A stretch of DNA of 64,000 nt from an uncultured Alphaproteobacteria bacterium (GTDB lineage: Bacteria; Pseudomonadota; Alphaproteobacteria; RF32; CAG-239). Shown one piece after another: positions 15,771-25,435 of the stretch (its first letter is position 1; the number at the start of each line of letters is the position of its first letter). The position numbers were made by a program, and so were the translations under genes. Under the pieces are notes generated by a model, which was not told the origin of the DNA, did not search any database, and saw only the letters and a list, made by a program, of their open reading frames with translations. The stretch covers positions 62,001 through 126,000 of the forward strand of contig CAJTLY010000002.1 in the NCBI GenBank assembly GCA_910577095.1, read 5' to 3'.

Positions 15771-18700
15771 CTACCAGCTGTAACCGAGTCCCAAACCGCC
15801 GGCAGTCGCTTTGTAGGCGCTGCCGAAGGTATAGTTAACCCAGCCGTATGCCGACAAAGCGTCCGTAAAGCCGTAGCGTCCGCCGAGTTCAATCCGGCCC
15901 AGCGTCTGATCGTCATAAGTGTTCAACTTCTTCAAGCCCGTGATTCTCACGCTGTCGCCGTTCGTTATCGTTTGGATAACGCTCGGTTTAACATAGACTT
16001 TCGCATCGTCGCTTTGTTTTTCAAGTTTAACCCCGAGTTCGGCTTCAAGATGTTTGATGTCTTTCCAGTCGTATGTTTTACCCAGATTATCCGTGGCGTC
16101 ATCAAAGTTAATCTGCGTATAATACAAACCGAGGCTCGGATTTAAGGTCAAATCATCGGACAGAGCGAATGTGTGACCGGCTTCAACAGAGGCTCCGAAT
16201 TCAATTCCGTCGGTATCAAACTTCGCCAGGCCGTCGTCGGTTTTTGCATCGGCTTCCTGAATGCCGCCGTAAACGGCTGCAAACAACCAGTTCATGTTTT
16301 TGTCGTAGCGGTAGTATAAACCGGCGAGATAACTGTCGATGTCGATCTCGGAACCGATGTTTGAACGAACTTTGCCGCCTTTGCCGTTCAGGTCGTAATC
16401 GCCTTTGCGGTAAGAGGCAAAAACGCCCAAGGTGTTGTTGACGTCGTTCTGAACGTCAAATCCGGCTTCCAAACCCCAAATATCGGCATCCATGTCAACC
16501 GGTTTGTCGATCGTGGCCGTTTCGCCCTGAGCCAAAGCCCAGACATTGCGCAATTTCTTGCCGTTCCACTCTGTCGAATAAATGCCGCAATTCGGACAAT
16601 ATTCGCGGCCGGCGGCAACCTTGTTGCCAACATTGCGAACAACGCTGCGGGTCTGTTCGAGTGCCGCTTCGTGCAAGCCTTCGCCGGCAATAACTTCCGG
16701 CGCTACCGAACGAATTACCGGTTTGGACGGTTCAGAAGGATTATCCGGTTTATAATCCGGATTTAAAATATCCGTCAGGTTCAGATACCAGGTCGAACCG
16801 GCATCCTCGCCTTTCGCATTAACCGCCCCATCCCACATGTAAGGACTGCCTATAACGCGCGCAACGCTGAAAGACGAAGAAGTTTCTTCATCATCTTCCG
16901 GCGCAAACAGGAACGGTACAATGGCGTCATCCTTATTGGGCAAAACATTGGGATTGAGCGAGTTTACCAGAACGCGATAATTGCCGTTGACATCCTCCGA
17001 TACATGAATGGTACCGGTATTTACTTTATTGGCGGCCTTGTCAACCTCAACGTCAACCGTAATGATCGGCGAAACATTTGCAGACTGAGAACGAACAACA
17101 ACACTTCCGCCCTCGGCATTCATGTGAACGGCACGAATATCGCCGTCAATTCCCAAATGGGTGATTGAGTTGGAAGCCAGAGTGAGGGTATTTACGTGAT
17201 CAACCGTCTTATTGATTTTAACCACCCCGGTACCGTCACCGGAAATATTCAAATTATAATTTCTGCCGTCAACCGCGTCATCAAAGGTAATAACGCCTTT
17301 GTTCTGTACATTCAGGGACAAATTGATTACAGAATCTTCTGTTCCGCTCATATAAACGGCATTTGATTTTCCGTTAACTTTGTTGCCGGAAAAGCGTGAA
17401 TTTCCGTCATTTGCGGTGATCAGCAAATCGGCACGCGAATAAATGGCGCCGCCGTTGGAATTGTCATCCCCTTTCACATAGTTGTCAACAAATGTGGAAT
17501 TGACAATGTTTTTGATATTGCTTTCATTGTAAATAGCACCCCCCTGAGCCGAGGAAGAAGAATCAGAGGACAGGGCATAATTGCCGATAAAATTGCCGCT
17601 GATATTTTCGATAACAGCCACACCGTCTTGGTATATATTGTTGGAGATTGCACCGCCGTAACTGTTGCCCCCACCTGAGCTGACAGCCGAATTATTGATA
17701 AAATCGCCGATGAGGTTTCCGATGGTCGAATTGTCGGAGTTTGCAACAGCACCGCCATAACGATAACCCTCGCCCGAACCGCTTACCGAATTATTAACAA
17801 AATTGCCGTTAATGCTGTCTATCGTCGCATAATTATCGTTATAAACAGCACCGCCGATCGCCGATGATCCCCGAGCCGAATTGTTCATAAAATCACCATT
17901 GACATGGCCGATCGCCGAATGTGAAAAGTTTGCGACGGCCCCGCCGTAAGCATGGGAAGACGTCGCTTGGACATGGTTTTTGACAAAGTCTCCCGTCACA
18001 TTGCCTACGGTCGAATGATTGTCATTAAAAACCGCGCCGCCTACGGCGGAAACTCCTTGCGCGTGATTTTCTATAAAATCGCCGGTGATACGGCCTATGG
18101 TCGAAGAAGAGTTGGAAACAGCGCTGCCATATGCATCCGAAGACGCCGATTGAGCGTAATTCTTAATAAAGTTGCCGTTGATATCTCCCATCGACGAATT
18201 ATAGTTGTTATAAATCGCCGCACCGTAAGCCGTGGAAGATGTCGACCGAACATAGTTGCCAATAAAGTCGCCGGTAAGATTTCCGATTGTCGAAGATATA
18301 TCGTTATAAACGGCACCGCCCAAAGACTGCTCTCCGTCAGCATAGTTGTTGACAAAGTCGCCGGTGAAATTTCCCATCGTCGAATTAAAAGAGTTATAAA
18401 CAGCGCCGCCCAATGCTTTGGAACCCAAGACGTAATTGCCAATAAAATCGCCGCTGACATTGCCTATCGCCGAATAATTATCGTTAAAAACAACGCCGCC
18501 TTTAGCTTCTGAAGACGCAGACTGAGCGTAGTTGCCGATAAAGTCTCCGGTAAGATTTCCGATTGTCGCATAATAGGAGTTGGAAACAGCGCCGCCATAA
18601 GCCGCCGCAGATGCCGACTGAACATAATTACCCGCAAAGTTGCCGCTGACATTGCCTATCGTCGAACTGCTGTTGTTAAAAACAGCGCCGCCGCTGGCTT

Positions 18701-19925
18701 CCAAAGACGTTGACCGGGCATGGTTATAAACAAAATCGCCGTTAACATCACCTATTTTTGCATAGTTTAGAACAGCGCCGCCCAAGGCTCGGGAACCTTC
18801 GATGTGATTGTTAACAAAGTTGCCGTTTATGTTTCCCGCGGAAGCGCCAAAATAATTATAAATGGCGCCGCCGAATGCAAAGGCAGAATCCCCCTCAAGC
18901 CGAATATAATTATTCACAAAGTCGCCGGTAATATTACCTATTGTTTTTTGGTTATTGACGGCACCGCCGGAACCATGAATTTGAGCCTTTGACGACAAGC
19001 CCTCTCCGTTGATATAATTGCCAACAAAATCCGCAACAACGTTACCGACGGTTCCCTGGTTGGAAACGGCACCGCCGTAAAGATGTATAGATTTATCAGC
19101 GCCCGTATTATTCACGAATGTCGTATCTTCATGATTACCGCTGTATAAAACATCATTAATGTCGCCGTATTCAGCGCCGTAACCATTATAAAATGCCGCA
19201 CCGCCGCCGGAATACCAATATTCCCATGACGGATCGGTCACGGAATATTCTTGATTTTTGTTTTCAAAAGTTTCTTTGTAGGCATTCTTACCGTATTTTA
19301 CCGCTATATCGGCTTCATTTGAAGAAGATACTTCAACCAGTTTTCGTTTGCCGTCTTCTTCGGACCATTTAAAATAGGCAGATTTGTCACCGCTGCCGTA
19401 ATTGTCGGCAACGTTTACTTTGTAATAAGTTTCCGTCAGCGTATCATCGTCGTTTCGGGTATATTTGGTAATAACCGGAGATTTGACGGAAGCCGCTTCT
19501 TCTGCCGAAATTTCCGCAAGCGCATACCCGCTTTTCGGCAGGGCTTCGGCATTGTAGCCGTAATAAAAGGTTTCGCCGTCGCTTTCAAGACGGTAAAGCG
19601 CCCCTTCGGCGCTGTCAAGCTTGACCAACGCAGCCGAACCAATGTTCGACAGCGTCTGCAACAAAGCATGATCGGCGGCGTCTTTCGGCGCCAGATAATA
19701 GGTTTTTCCTTCAATATTTACCGAAACGTCGTTTTCTCCCGATTTGTCGATATTCAAATCGTGAAGCGACGAGACGTCAACGTTTGCGGAATTGTTAAGA
19801 AAAGCAACGGTTTCTGTGTTCAGGCGGTCCAAAGTAAGAGCTCGCGGGATTTCGACAGCCATGGTCGGAGAGCTCAAAACAGTACCTGCCAACAATAAGC
19901 CGAAGGCTTTGGTGTTATTAATCAT
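15771..19925 (-). CDS. Large repeat-containing autotransporter (type V secretion)
   Basis: 1384-residue surface protein. Signal peptide at ~1-23 (TVLSSPTMA|VEI). After a ~250-residue N-terminal region come about 17 copies of a ~28-33 residue unit with core GGA(V/I)xN...IGN(V/I/L)xGDF(V/I)xNxxxx, extending to about residue 850; this should fold as a right-handed beta-helix passenger. A Ser/Asn-rich segment follows, then CPNCG near residue 1107, and a C-terminal beta-barrel of ~265 residues ending in YSW, the classic outer-membrane terminal signature (final Trp). ATG at 19925 has AGGAGACAG upstream. Ligand or role unknown; adhesion is typical of the class. Codon use is more AT-rich than neighbours. 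Confidence 0.93.
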   Translation of the reverse strand: MINNTKAFGLLLAGTVLSSPTMAVEIPRALTLDRLNTETVAFLNNSANVDVSSLHDLNIDKSGENDVSVNIEGKTYYLAPKDAADHALLQTLSNIGSAALVKLDSAEGALYRLESDGETFYYGYNAEALPKSGYALAEISAEEAASVKSPVITKYTRNDDDTLTETYYKVNVADNYGSGDKSAYFKWSEEDGKRKLVEVSSSNEADIAVKYGKNAYKETFENKNQEYSVTDPSWEYWYSGGGAAFYNGYGAEYGDINDVLYSGNHEDTTFVNNTGADKSIHLYGGAVSNQGTVGNVVADFVGNYINGEGLSSKAQIHGSGGAVNNQKTIGNITGDFVNNYIRLEGDSAFAFGGAIYNYFGASAGNINGNFVNNHIEGSRALGGAVLNYAKIGDVNGDFVYNHARSTSLEASGGAVFNNSSSTIGNVSGNFAGNYVQSASAAAYGGAVSNSYYATIGNLTGDFIGNYAQSASSEAKGGVVFNDNYSAIGNVSGDFIGNYVLGSKALGGAVYNSFNSTMGNFTGDFVNNYADGEQSLGGAVYNDISSTIGNLTGDFIGNYVRSTSSTAYGAAIYNNYNSSMGDINGNFIKNYAQSASSDAYGSAVSNSSSTIGRITGDFIENHAQGVSAVGGAVFNDNHSTVGNVTGDFVKNHVQATSSHAYGGAVANFSHSAIGHVNGDFMNNSARGSSAIGGAVYNDNYATIDSINGNFVNNSVSGSGEGYRYGGAVANSDNSTIGNLIGDFINNSAVSSGGGNSYGGAISNNIYQDGVAVIENISGNFIGNYALSSDSSSSAQGGAIYNESNIKNIVNSTFVDNYVKGDDNSNGGAIYSRADLLITANDGNSRFSGNKVNGKSNAVYMSGTEDSVINLSLNVQNKGVITFDDAVDGRNYNLNISGDGTGVVKINKTVDHVNTLTLASNSITHLGIDGDIRAVHMNAEGGSVVVRSQSANVSPIITVDVEVDKAANKVNTGTIHVSEDVNGNYRVLVNSLNPNVLPNKDDAIVPFLFAPEDDEETSSSFSVARVIGSPYMWDGAVNAKGEDAGSTWYLNLTDILNPDYKPDNPSEPSKPVIRSVAPEVIAGEGLHEAALEQTRSVVRNVGNKVAAGREYCPNCGIYSTEWNGKKLRNVWALAQGETATIDKPVDMDADIWGLEAGFDVQNDVNNTLGVFASYRKGDYDLNGKGGKVRSNIGSEIDIDSYLAGLYYRYDKNMNWLFAAVYGGIQEADAKTDDGLAKFDTDGIEFGASVEAGHTFALSDDLTLNPSLGLYYTQINFDDATDNLGKTYDWKDIKHLEAELGVKLEKQSDDAKVYVKPSVIQTITNGDSVRITGLKKLNTYDDQTLGRIELGGRYGFTDALSAYGWVNYTFGSAYKATAGGLGLGYSW

Positions 19926-19955
19926 ATATAACTGTCTCCTGTATTAAAATTTAAC

Positions 19956-20080
19956 GATCGTTTTTTTGATACGCCTTAAGTTTAGTTTATGATTATTTAA
20001 AAAGCAAACATAAATCATTATAAAATAACAATTTTATTTAAAATCTGATATCGGCATTCGGCCATATCAAAAAAACGATC
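19956..20080. repeat. 16-bp perfect inverted repeat enclosing a promoter-like segment upstream of the autotransporter
   Basis: GATCGTTTTTTTGATA at 19956-19971 is the exact reverse complement of TATCAAAAAAACGATC at 20065-20080. Between them are 93 bp of AT-rich DNA. On the minus strand, which reads toward the autotransporter, this segment contains TTTATAATG (a consensus TATAAT) near 20000 with no good -35 box. The left copy lies 31 bp before the start codon. It could be an invertible promoter or a long-range stem. No recombinase gene is nearby. Confidence 0.6.
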
Positions 20081-20180
20081 CTTTTTTTGCAGCAGTTTTA
20101 TATTTTTTTCTGTTTTGCCGGTAGTTTTTTGCGAAATTTAAGGAATCGTCATATCGAATCATTTAAAATGACACAAAAAA

Positions 20181-20198
20181 CCCCGGAAAGTTCCGGGG
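20181..20198 (-). terminator. Terminator after mreB
   Basis: CCCCGGAA/TTCCGGGG stem. On the minus strand it is followed by TTTTTTGTGTC, and it begins 22 bases past the mreB stop (20220). Confidence 0.88.
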
Positions 20199-20219
20199 TT
20201 TTATTTTTTTTCAAACAGT

Positions 20220-21260
20220 TTAATACATCGTCGACAGGACGTTCTTAAACTTCGGCAAATTGTCCAGTGCACTGCCGGTTCCCTTGACGACGCAGGCCAA
20301 CGGATTTTCGGCAATCGAAACCGGCAGACCGGTGGCATTGCGCAAAACCTGATCGAGGTTGGACAGCAAACCGCCGCCCCCGGTCAGAACAATCCCCTTG
20401 TCAACAATATCGGCAGCCAATTCCGGCGCCGTATTTTCCAACGCTACCTTAACCGCCTCAACGATTTGGGCCACCGGATCGGCAAGTCCCTCGGCAATCT
20501 GACGTTCGGTAATCGTAATTTCCTTCGGCACGCCGTTCATCAGATCGCGGCCGCGGATTTCGATGCTGCGTCCTTCTCCTTCTTCGGGCGAACAAGCCGA
20601 ACCGATTTCCTTTTTGATTCTTTCGGCCGAACTTTCACCGACCAGCAGATTATGGTTGCGGCGAATGTAAGAAATAATCGCATCATCCATTTTGTCGCCG
20701 CCGACTCTGACCGAGCGGGCATAAACAATGCCGCCGAGCGAAATAACCGCCACCTCGGTGGTGCCGCCGCCGATATCAACCACCATGCTTCCGGTCGGCT
20801 CCGTCACCGGCAGCCCGGCACCGATTGCCGCGGCCATCGGTTCTTCGATCAGGCGAACTTTGATGGCGCCGGCCGCCTCGGCAGACTCCTGAATCGCACG
20901 CCGTTCAACGGCCGTAGACCCCGAAGGCACGCAGATAATCACCATCGGCGAAGCAAACGAACGGCGATTATGAACTTTGCGGATAAAATATTTGATCATT
21001 TCTTCGGCAATTTCAAAATCGGCAATCACACCGTCGCGCAGCGGACGGATGGCCTGAATGTTGCCGGGGGTGCGCCCCAGCATTTGTTTGGCTTCGTTTC
21101 CGACGGCCAAAACCTGTTTTTTGCCGCGTATTTCCTCAATGGCGACAACCGAGGGTTCGTTCAGCACGATCCCTTTGCCTTTGACATACACCAAAGTGTT
21201 GGCTGTTCCCAAATCGATCGCCATGTCAGACGAAAATAAGCCCATAATCTTTTGCCACAT
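20220..21260 (-). CDS. mreB: Rod-shape determining protein MreB
   Basis: Bacterial actin that directs lateral wall synthesis. 346 residues. N-terminal amphipathic MWQKIMGLFSS for membrane binding, phosphate-1 loop AIDLGTANTLVYVKGKGIVLNEPSVVAI, phosphate-2 VVDIGGGTTEVAVISLGG, and adenosine motif GIVLTGGGGLL. ATG at 21260 with CGGAGAGAAAA upstream. mreC/mreD do not follow: the terminator does. Implies a rod-shaped cell. Confidence 0.97.
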   Translation of the reverse strand: MWQKIMGLFSSDMAIDLGTANTLVYVKGKGIVLNEPSVVAIEEIRGKKQVLAVGNEAKQMLGRTPGNIQAIRPLRDGVIADFEIAEEMIKYFIRKVHNRRSFASPMVIICVPSGSTAVERRAIQESAEAAGAIKVRLIEEPMAAAIGAGLPVTEPTGSMVVDIGGGTTEVAVISLGGIVYARSVRVGGDKMDDAIISYIRRNHNLLVGESSAERIKKEIGSACSPEEGEGRSIEIRGRDLMNGVPKEITITERQIAEGLADPVAQIVEAVKVALENTAPELAADIVDKGIVLTGGGGLLSNLDQVLRNATGLPVSIAENPLACVVKGTGSALDNLPKFKNVLSTMY

Positions 21261-21316
21261 TGTATTTTCTCTCCGGAGTTTTCTTCGTAATTATCTTGTT
21301 TTTTATATCATTACGC

Positions 21317-22258
21317 TTATTTGTGCAACATTTTATATTGCTTTTTAACATCATTTATAAAATCGGCCTCTCCGCCGTAACAACCGTTAAGGGTAATATC
21401 GGCTTCCAGCTTGTTGCGAAACCAGGTGAGCTGGCGCTTGGCATATTGACGGGTATGAAGCTTGGCGTTCTCCGTCGCCTCCTGCCGCGAGACTTCACCG
21501 CGCAAAAACGCCGCCAGATCGGGAACCCCCTGCGCTTTCATCACCGGAAGATCGGGCGAAACGTTTTTTTCCAGCAAATGACGCACCTCTTCCAAAGCGC
21601 CGTTTGCCATCATGATGTCAAAACGCAGATTGCAACGCAAATCGAGATCGGTTTTTAACGGCATCAACTTGATAACGAAAAAGCGGATATCGGGAAATTT
21701 TTTGATCATCGGACGGGTAAACCAGTCGGCAATAGAGATTCCGGTGCCGCGAAAAATTTCATAAGCGCGGCGAACCCGGGTGGTGTCCGTCGGTTTGACC
21801 ATCGCCGCACCGGCCGGATCAACCGCAGCCAAAAGCTTGTACAGTTCCGCCACTCCGTTTTGTTCCGAAATACGCAACGCTTCGGCGCGAATCTCCTGAT
21901 TTGTTTCTGGAATCGGCGTTGTCCCGTTAATCAGATTATCGAGATAAAGGCCGCCGCCGCCGACAATGATTGGGGTTTTTGCCTGCTGTCGGGCCTTGCG
22001 AATCTCAGCTGCCGCATCCTCCAGCCATGTGACCACATTGCCGTTAACCTCGTCATCAAGATACTCATACAGCCGGTGCGGCACTTTTTGTTTGTCCTCG
22101 GCGGAAGGCGACGCCGCAATCACCGGTATCGACTTATAAACCTGACTGGCGTCGGCATTGATCACCACGCCGTTTAACTCCAGTGCCAGATCAATCGCCA
22201 GCTGCGATTTTCCGGAAGCGGTCGGGCCGCCGATCACGATCGGGATATTTTGCGACAC
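21317..22258 (-). CDS. miaA: tRNA dimethylallyltransferase MiaA
   Basis: Adds dimethylallyl to A37 of tRNAs reading UNN codons. 313 residues from the GTG at 22258, which has an excellent ribosome site (GGAGGAGG, 4 bases upstream); an ATG at 22285 would add nine residues and is less likely. P-loop GGPTASGKS, DASQVY and RRAYEI motifs are present. The start lies inside the end of ddl (25-base overlap), so the two are translationally coupled. Confidence 0.93.
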   Translation of the reverse strand: MSQNIPIVIGGPTASGKSQLAIDLALELNGVVINADASQVYKSIPVIAASPSAEDKQKVPHRLYEYLDDEVNGNVVTWLEDAAAEIRKARQQAKTPIIVGGGGLYLDNLINGTTPIPETNQEIRAEALRISEQNGVAELYKLLAAVDPAGAAMVKPTDTTRVRRAYEIFRGTGISIADWFTRPMIKKFPDIRFFVIKLMPLKTDLDLRCNLRFDIMMANGALEEVRHLLEKNVSPDLPVMKAQGVPDLAAFLRGEVSRQEATENAKLHTRQYAKRQLTWFRNKLEADITLNGCYGGEADFINDVKKQYKMLHK

Positions 22259-23151
22259 CGGGCCTCCTCCACCAGAATGCGGCACAAATCTTCATAGCTG
22301 CCGCCGGTATATTTAAATTGTTCCGGCACCAGCGACAACGGCGTCATGCCCGGGTTGGTATTAATTTCCAAAACCACCACGCCGTCATGCTCGTTATAGC
22401 GCATGTCGGTGCGCGAAACCGTATTGCAACCGAGCGCCTTATGCAGTTTTTCGGCATAGTGCAGCGCCGTATTGTAAGCGGCTTCCGGAATTTCGGCGGG
22501 AATAATGTGATCGGTGACGCCGTCGGTATATTTGGCCCGATAGTCGTAAAAACCGCTTTTCGGCCGCATTTCGGTCACTGTCAGGGCTTTTCCCCGTAAA
22601 ACGCTCACCGTAAGCTCTTTGCCTTCGATATATTTTTCGATCAGGATTTCACGATCTTCATCCCGATAATCGATTTGCTGCAAATCATCCGGGGTACGAA
22701 TGATGTAAACGCCAACGCTTGACCCGTCGCTGACCGGCTTGATCACATAGGGCATCGCAATCATGGTTCCGTTTTGTTTGAAAGCGCGCAAGGTGGTCTT
22801 TTCGCCGAACGGCACCTTAATGCCGCACGACTGGCAAATCCATTTGGTCAGGTCTTTGTCCATTCCCACCGCCGAAGCCTTGAGGCCGGAATGGGTATAG
22901 GGAATTTGCATTAAATCGAGCAGCCCCTGAATTTCGCCGTCTTCGCCCCAGTTGCCGTGCAAGGCGTTGAACACGACATCCGGCTGCTGCCGTTTCAATT
23001 CCTCCACCAAAACCGCGGTATCGGTCAAATCATGCCCGGTTACCCGATAGCCGGCCCGGCGCAAAGCTTCCGCCGCGCCCCGCCCGGTTATCAGACTGAC
23101 TTCGCGTTCGGCGGAAAAGCCACCCATCAGAACCAAAACTTTCTTTGACAT
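22234..23151 (-). CDS. ddl: D-alanine--D-alanine ligase
   Basis: ATP-grasp enzyme making D-Ala-D-Ala for peptidoglycan. 305 residues. N-terminal VLMGGFSAEREVSLITG, ATP-grasp motifs KPVSDGSSVGV and EKYIEGKELTVSVL, and Mg2+ site VLEINTNPGMTPLS. In many alphaproteobacteria ddl sits in the dcw cluster next to murB and ftsQ; here it is paired with miaA. Confidence 0.95.
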   Translation of the reverse strand: MSKKVLVLMGGFSAEREVSLITGRGAAEALRRAGYRVTGHDLTDTAVLVEELKRQQPDVVFNALHGNWGEDGEIQGLLDLMQIPYTHSGLKASAVGMDKDLTKWICQSCGIKVPFGEKTTLRAFKQNGTMIAMPYVIKPVSDGSSVGVYIIRTPDDLQQIDYRDEDREILIEKYIEGKELTVSVLRGKALTVTEMRPKSGFYDYRAKYTDGVTDHIIPAEIPEAAYNTALHYAEKLHKALGCNTVSRTDMRYNEHDGVVVLEINTNPGMTPLSLVPEQFKYTGGSYEDLCRILVEEARCRKISRS

Positions 23152-23229
23152 TTTGTAAAAATCCTTATATTAAAAGAGTAATTATTCAGCCCGGCAATAT
23201 AACAAAAAAAATTTAAGAAAGCCATAAAA

Positions 23230-24009
23230 TTGATAAAAAAATTTCTGGTCATAACCTTCTTCGCCGCGCTGGCCGCCGATGCCCGCGCCCTCAGCGTCAA
23301 ACACGATTTCACGGCGTTCATCGGCCCTTTCAACGCCAGCACCGCCGAATTTGAGTATGTGCTGCAGCCGCACGAATACGCCGTTCGTTCAACCGTACGC
23401 ACCAACGGCACTTTTAATCTTCTCTACCCGTTTGAGGCACAATATTTTACCGGCGGACGGATTGAAAACGGACGCTTGGAGACCGCCGCCTACCGCTACA
23501 AATCCAAATCGCGCTTTTCCAAACGCAGCAAAGAAACGGTCTATGACCGCGACGGACAGCCGGTTTACAGCATCAGCACCAAAAACGGCAAACAAAAAAA
23601 GAAAACGATTGAAGTCAACGCCGACAACAAAAACACCACCAACCTGCAAACCGTGTTGGCCGCCATTGCCAAACATTACAACGAAGTACGTTTCTGCGAC
23701 TCCGAAATGCGCATTTTTGACGGCAAAAAACGCTACAATGTCATCTTTCGCGACGAAGGAACCGAAGAGCTGAAAGCCGATGGTAATTCTCCGTTCTCAG
23801 GCACCGCCGCCAAGTGTTCGATGTATATCGACAAATTGGGCGACGACGGCGATGATTTGCTGTGGCAGCTTTCTTCCGAACGGCCGGTTTATTTTTGGAT
23901 TTTGCGCGATTCCAAAACCGCGGCACCGTTTATTGCCCGCATCAAAATTAAAGAAACCCCGCTGGGGGAGATGAACGTCTACACCACCAAAATAGAGGTA
24001 AAAAAATAA
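23230..24009 (+). CDS. Exported DUF3108-family protein
   Basis: 259-residue periplasmic protein with a short signal peptide (FLVITFFAALAADARA|LSV). The body resembles the DUF3108 family: FTAFIGPFNASTAEFEY, then LYPFEAQYFTGGRIENGRL and YRYKSKSRFSKRSKETVYD. Members are common in alphaproteobacteria and have no settled function. The start is a TTG at 23230; the upstream purine tract is weak. The next gene follows one base after the stop. Confidence 0.8.
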   Translation: MIKKFLVITFFAALAADARALSVKHDFTAFIGPFNASTAEFEYVLQPHEYAVRSTVRTNGTFNLLYPFEAQYFTGGRIENGRLETAAYRYKSKSRFSKRSKETVYDRDGQPVYSISTKNGKQKKKTIEVNADNKNTTNLQTVLAAIAKHYNEVRFCDSEMRIFDGKKRYNVIFRDEGTEELKADGNSPFSGTAAKCSMYIDKLGDDGDDLLWQLSSERPVYFWILRDSKTAAPFIARIKIKETPLGEMNVYTTKIEVKK

Positions 24010-24010
24010 A

Positions 24011-25402
24011 ATGCAAACCGAACTTCTTTTGCCGGCCGGCTCGCTGGTCAAACTGAAAACCGCAATCCTGTACGGCGCCGATGCCGTTTATGCCGGAACT
24101 CCGGACATGAGCCTGCGTACTCAATCGCAATTTTCACTTGAAGACATTGAAGAGGGAATTGAATTTGTACACGCTCACGGCAAAAAGATTTATCTGACCC
24201 TCAATCTTTACACCCGCAACAAAGATATCGAAAAACTGCCGCATTTCGTCGATACCTTGCGGCGACTGAAACCCGACGGCGTGCTGATTGCCGATCCGGG
24301 CGTCTTCCTCTATCTGAAAGAACACGCGCCGGAACTCAAGCGCTTTGTTTCCACTCAGGCCAACATCTGTTCCTATCAGACGGTTAAATTCTGGCAGTCG
24401 CTCGGCGCCGACCTCTGTGTGTTGGGACGCGAAGTTTCTTTTGAAGAAATGAAACAAATCCGTGCGCAATGCCCCGACATCATGTTGGAAACCTTCGTTC
24501 ACGGCGCCATGTGCATGTCTTATTCCGGGCGCTGCCTGATTTCCAACTTCTTGGCCGACCGCAGCGCCAACCAAGGAAAATGCGCCCATTGCTGCCGCTG
24601 GCATTATCAATTGCATCTGCGGTTAAAGGACGGCACGATTAAAGATCTGGAAATCACGCCCGAAAACAAAGATATGTTTGAATATCTGGTCAAAGAAGAA
24701 TTTCGTCCCGGCGAGCTTTACGAAATCGTCGAAGACGAACACGGCGCTTATATCATGAATTCAAAAGACCTTTGTCTGATGCCGCGGCTCGACAGTCTGC
24801 TTGAGATCGGCATGCATTCGCTGAAAATCGAAGGCCGCAACAAAACCGAATATTACGCCGCAATCACCGCCCGCAGTTACCGGCAGGCCATCGACGCCTG
24901 GCGCCGCGATCCGCAAAACTGGTCTCCCGACCTTTATATGCGGGAATTGCACACGCTGCAAAACCGCGGTTACTGTCTTGGCTTTTATGACGGGCATCTG
25001 ACCGCTCTCAGCCAGAATTACGAATACACCCGCACACTTGGCGACTGGCTGTTTGCCGGTTCCGTTGTCGACTGGCAGGGCGACGATATCATTTTTGAAG
25101 TGCGCAATTATATCAATTGCGGCGAATTCATCGAGTTTCTGCTTCCCGGTTCGCTGGAAAACATCCGTCTCACGCTTTCGCAATTTCAAGATGCCGAAAG
25201 CGGCGAAATTACCGCGCGGGTATCGGCAGGACAAGGCAAGAAAATTCGCATTCCCGCGGCAGCTTTCAACATCGACGCCGCCGAACTGCGACGGAAACTG
25301 CCGCAATATACGATTGCCCGCAAACCGGCCGACCTGAAAGAAGACAATGCCGGGATGCTCAATCGTAAAAAGGAAGAGTTTGAACAACTCTGCTCCGACT
25401 GA
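24011..25402 (+). CDS. U32 family protein, TrhP (YegQ)-like
   Basis: 463 residues. The N-terminal part matches peptidase family U32 (LLLPAGSLVKLKTAILYGADAVYAG...NLYTRN), followed by the Cys-rich region MCMSYSGRC, GKCAHCCRWHY (residues ~165-200), which in TrhP binds an Fe-S cluster. SLKIEGR near residue 275 is another family hallmark. YegQ/TrhP acts in prephenate-dependent 5-hydroxylation of uridine-34 in tRNA. A proteolytic role is unproven. One base after the DUF3108 gene. Confidence 0.88.
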   Translation: MQTELLLPAGSLVKLKTAILYGADAVYAGTPDMSLRTQSQFSLEDIEEGIEFVHAHGKKIYLTLNLYTRNKDIEKLPHFVDTLRRLKPDGVLIADPGVFLYLKEHAPELKRFVSTQANICSYQTVKFWQSLGADLCVLGREVSFEEMKQIRAQCPDIMLETFVHGAMCMSYSGRCLISNFLADRSANQGKCAHCCRWHYQLHLRLKDGTIKDLEITPENKDMFEYLVKEEFRPGELYEIVEDEHGAYIMNSKDLCLMPRLDSLLEIGMHSLKIEGRNKTEYYAAITARSYRQAIDAWRRDPQNWSPDLYMRELHTLQNRGYCLGFYDGHLTALSQNYEYTRTLGDWLFAGSVVDWQGDDIIFEVRNYINCGEFIEFLLPGSLENIRLTLSQFQDAESGEITARVSAGQGKKIRIPAAAFNIDAAELRRKLPQYTIARKPADLKEDNAGMLNRKKEEFEQLCSD

Positions 25403-25435
25403 CCGGCACTCATCTTTAACTTTGACTTTGGTTCC

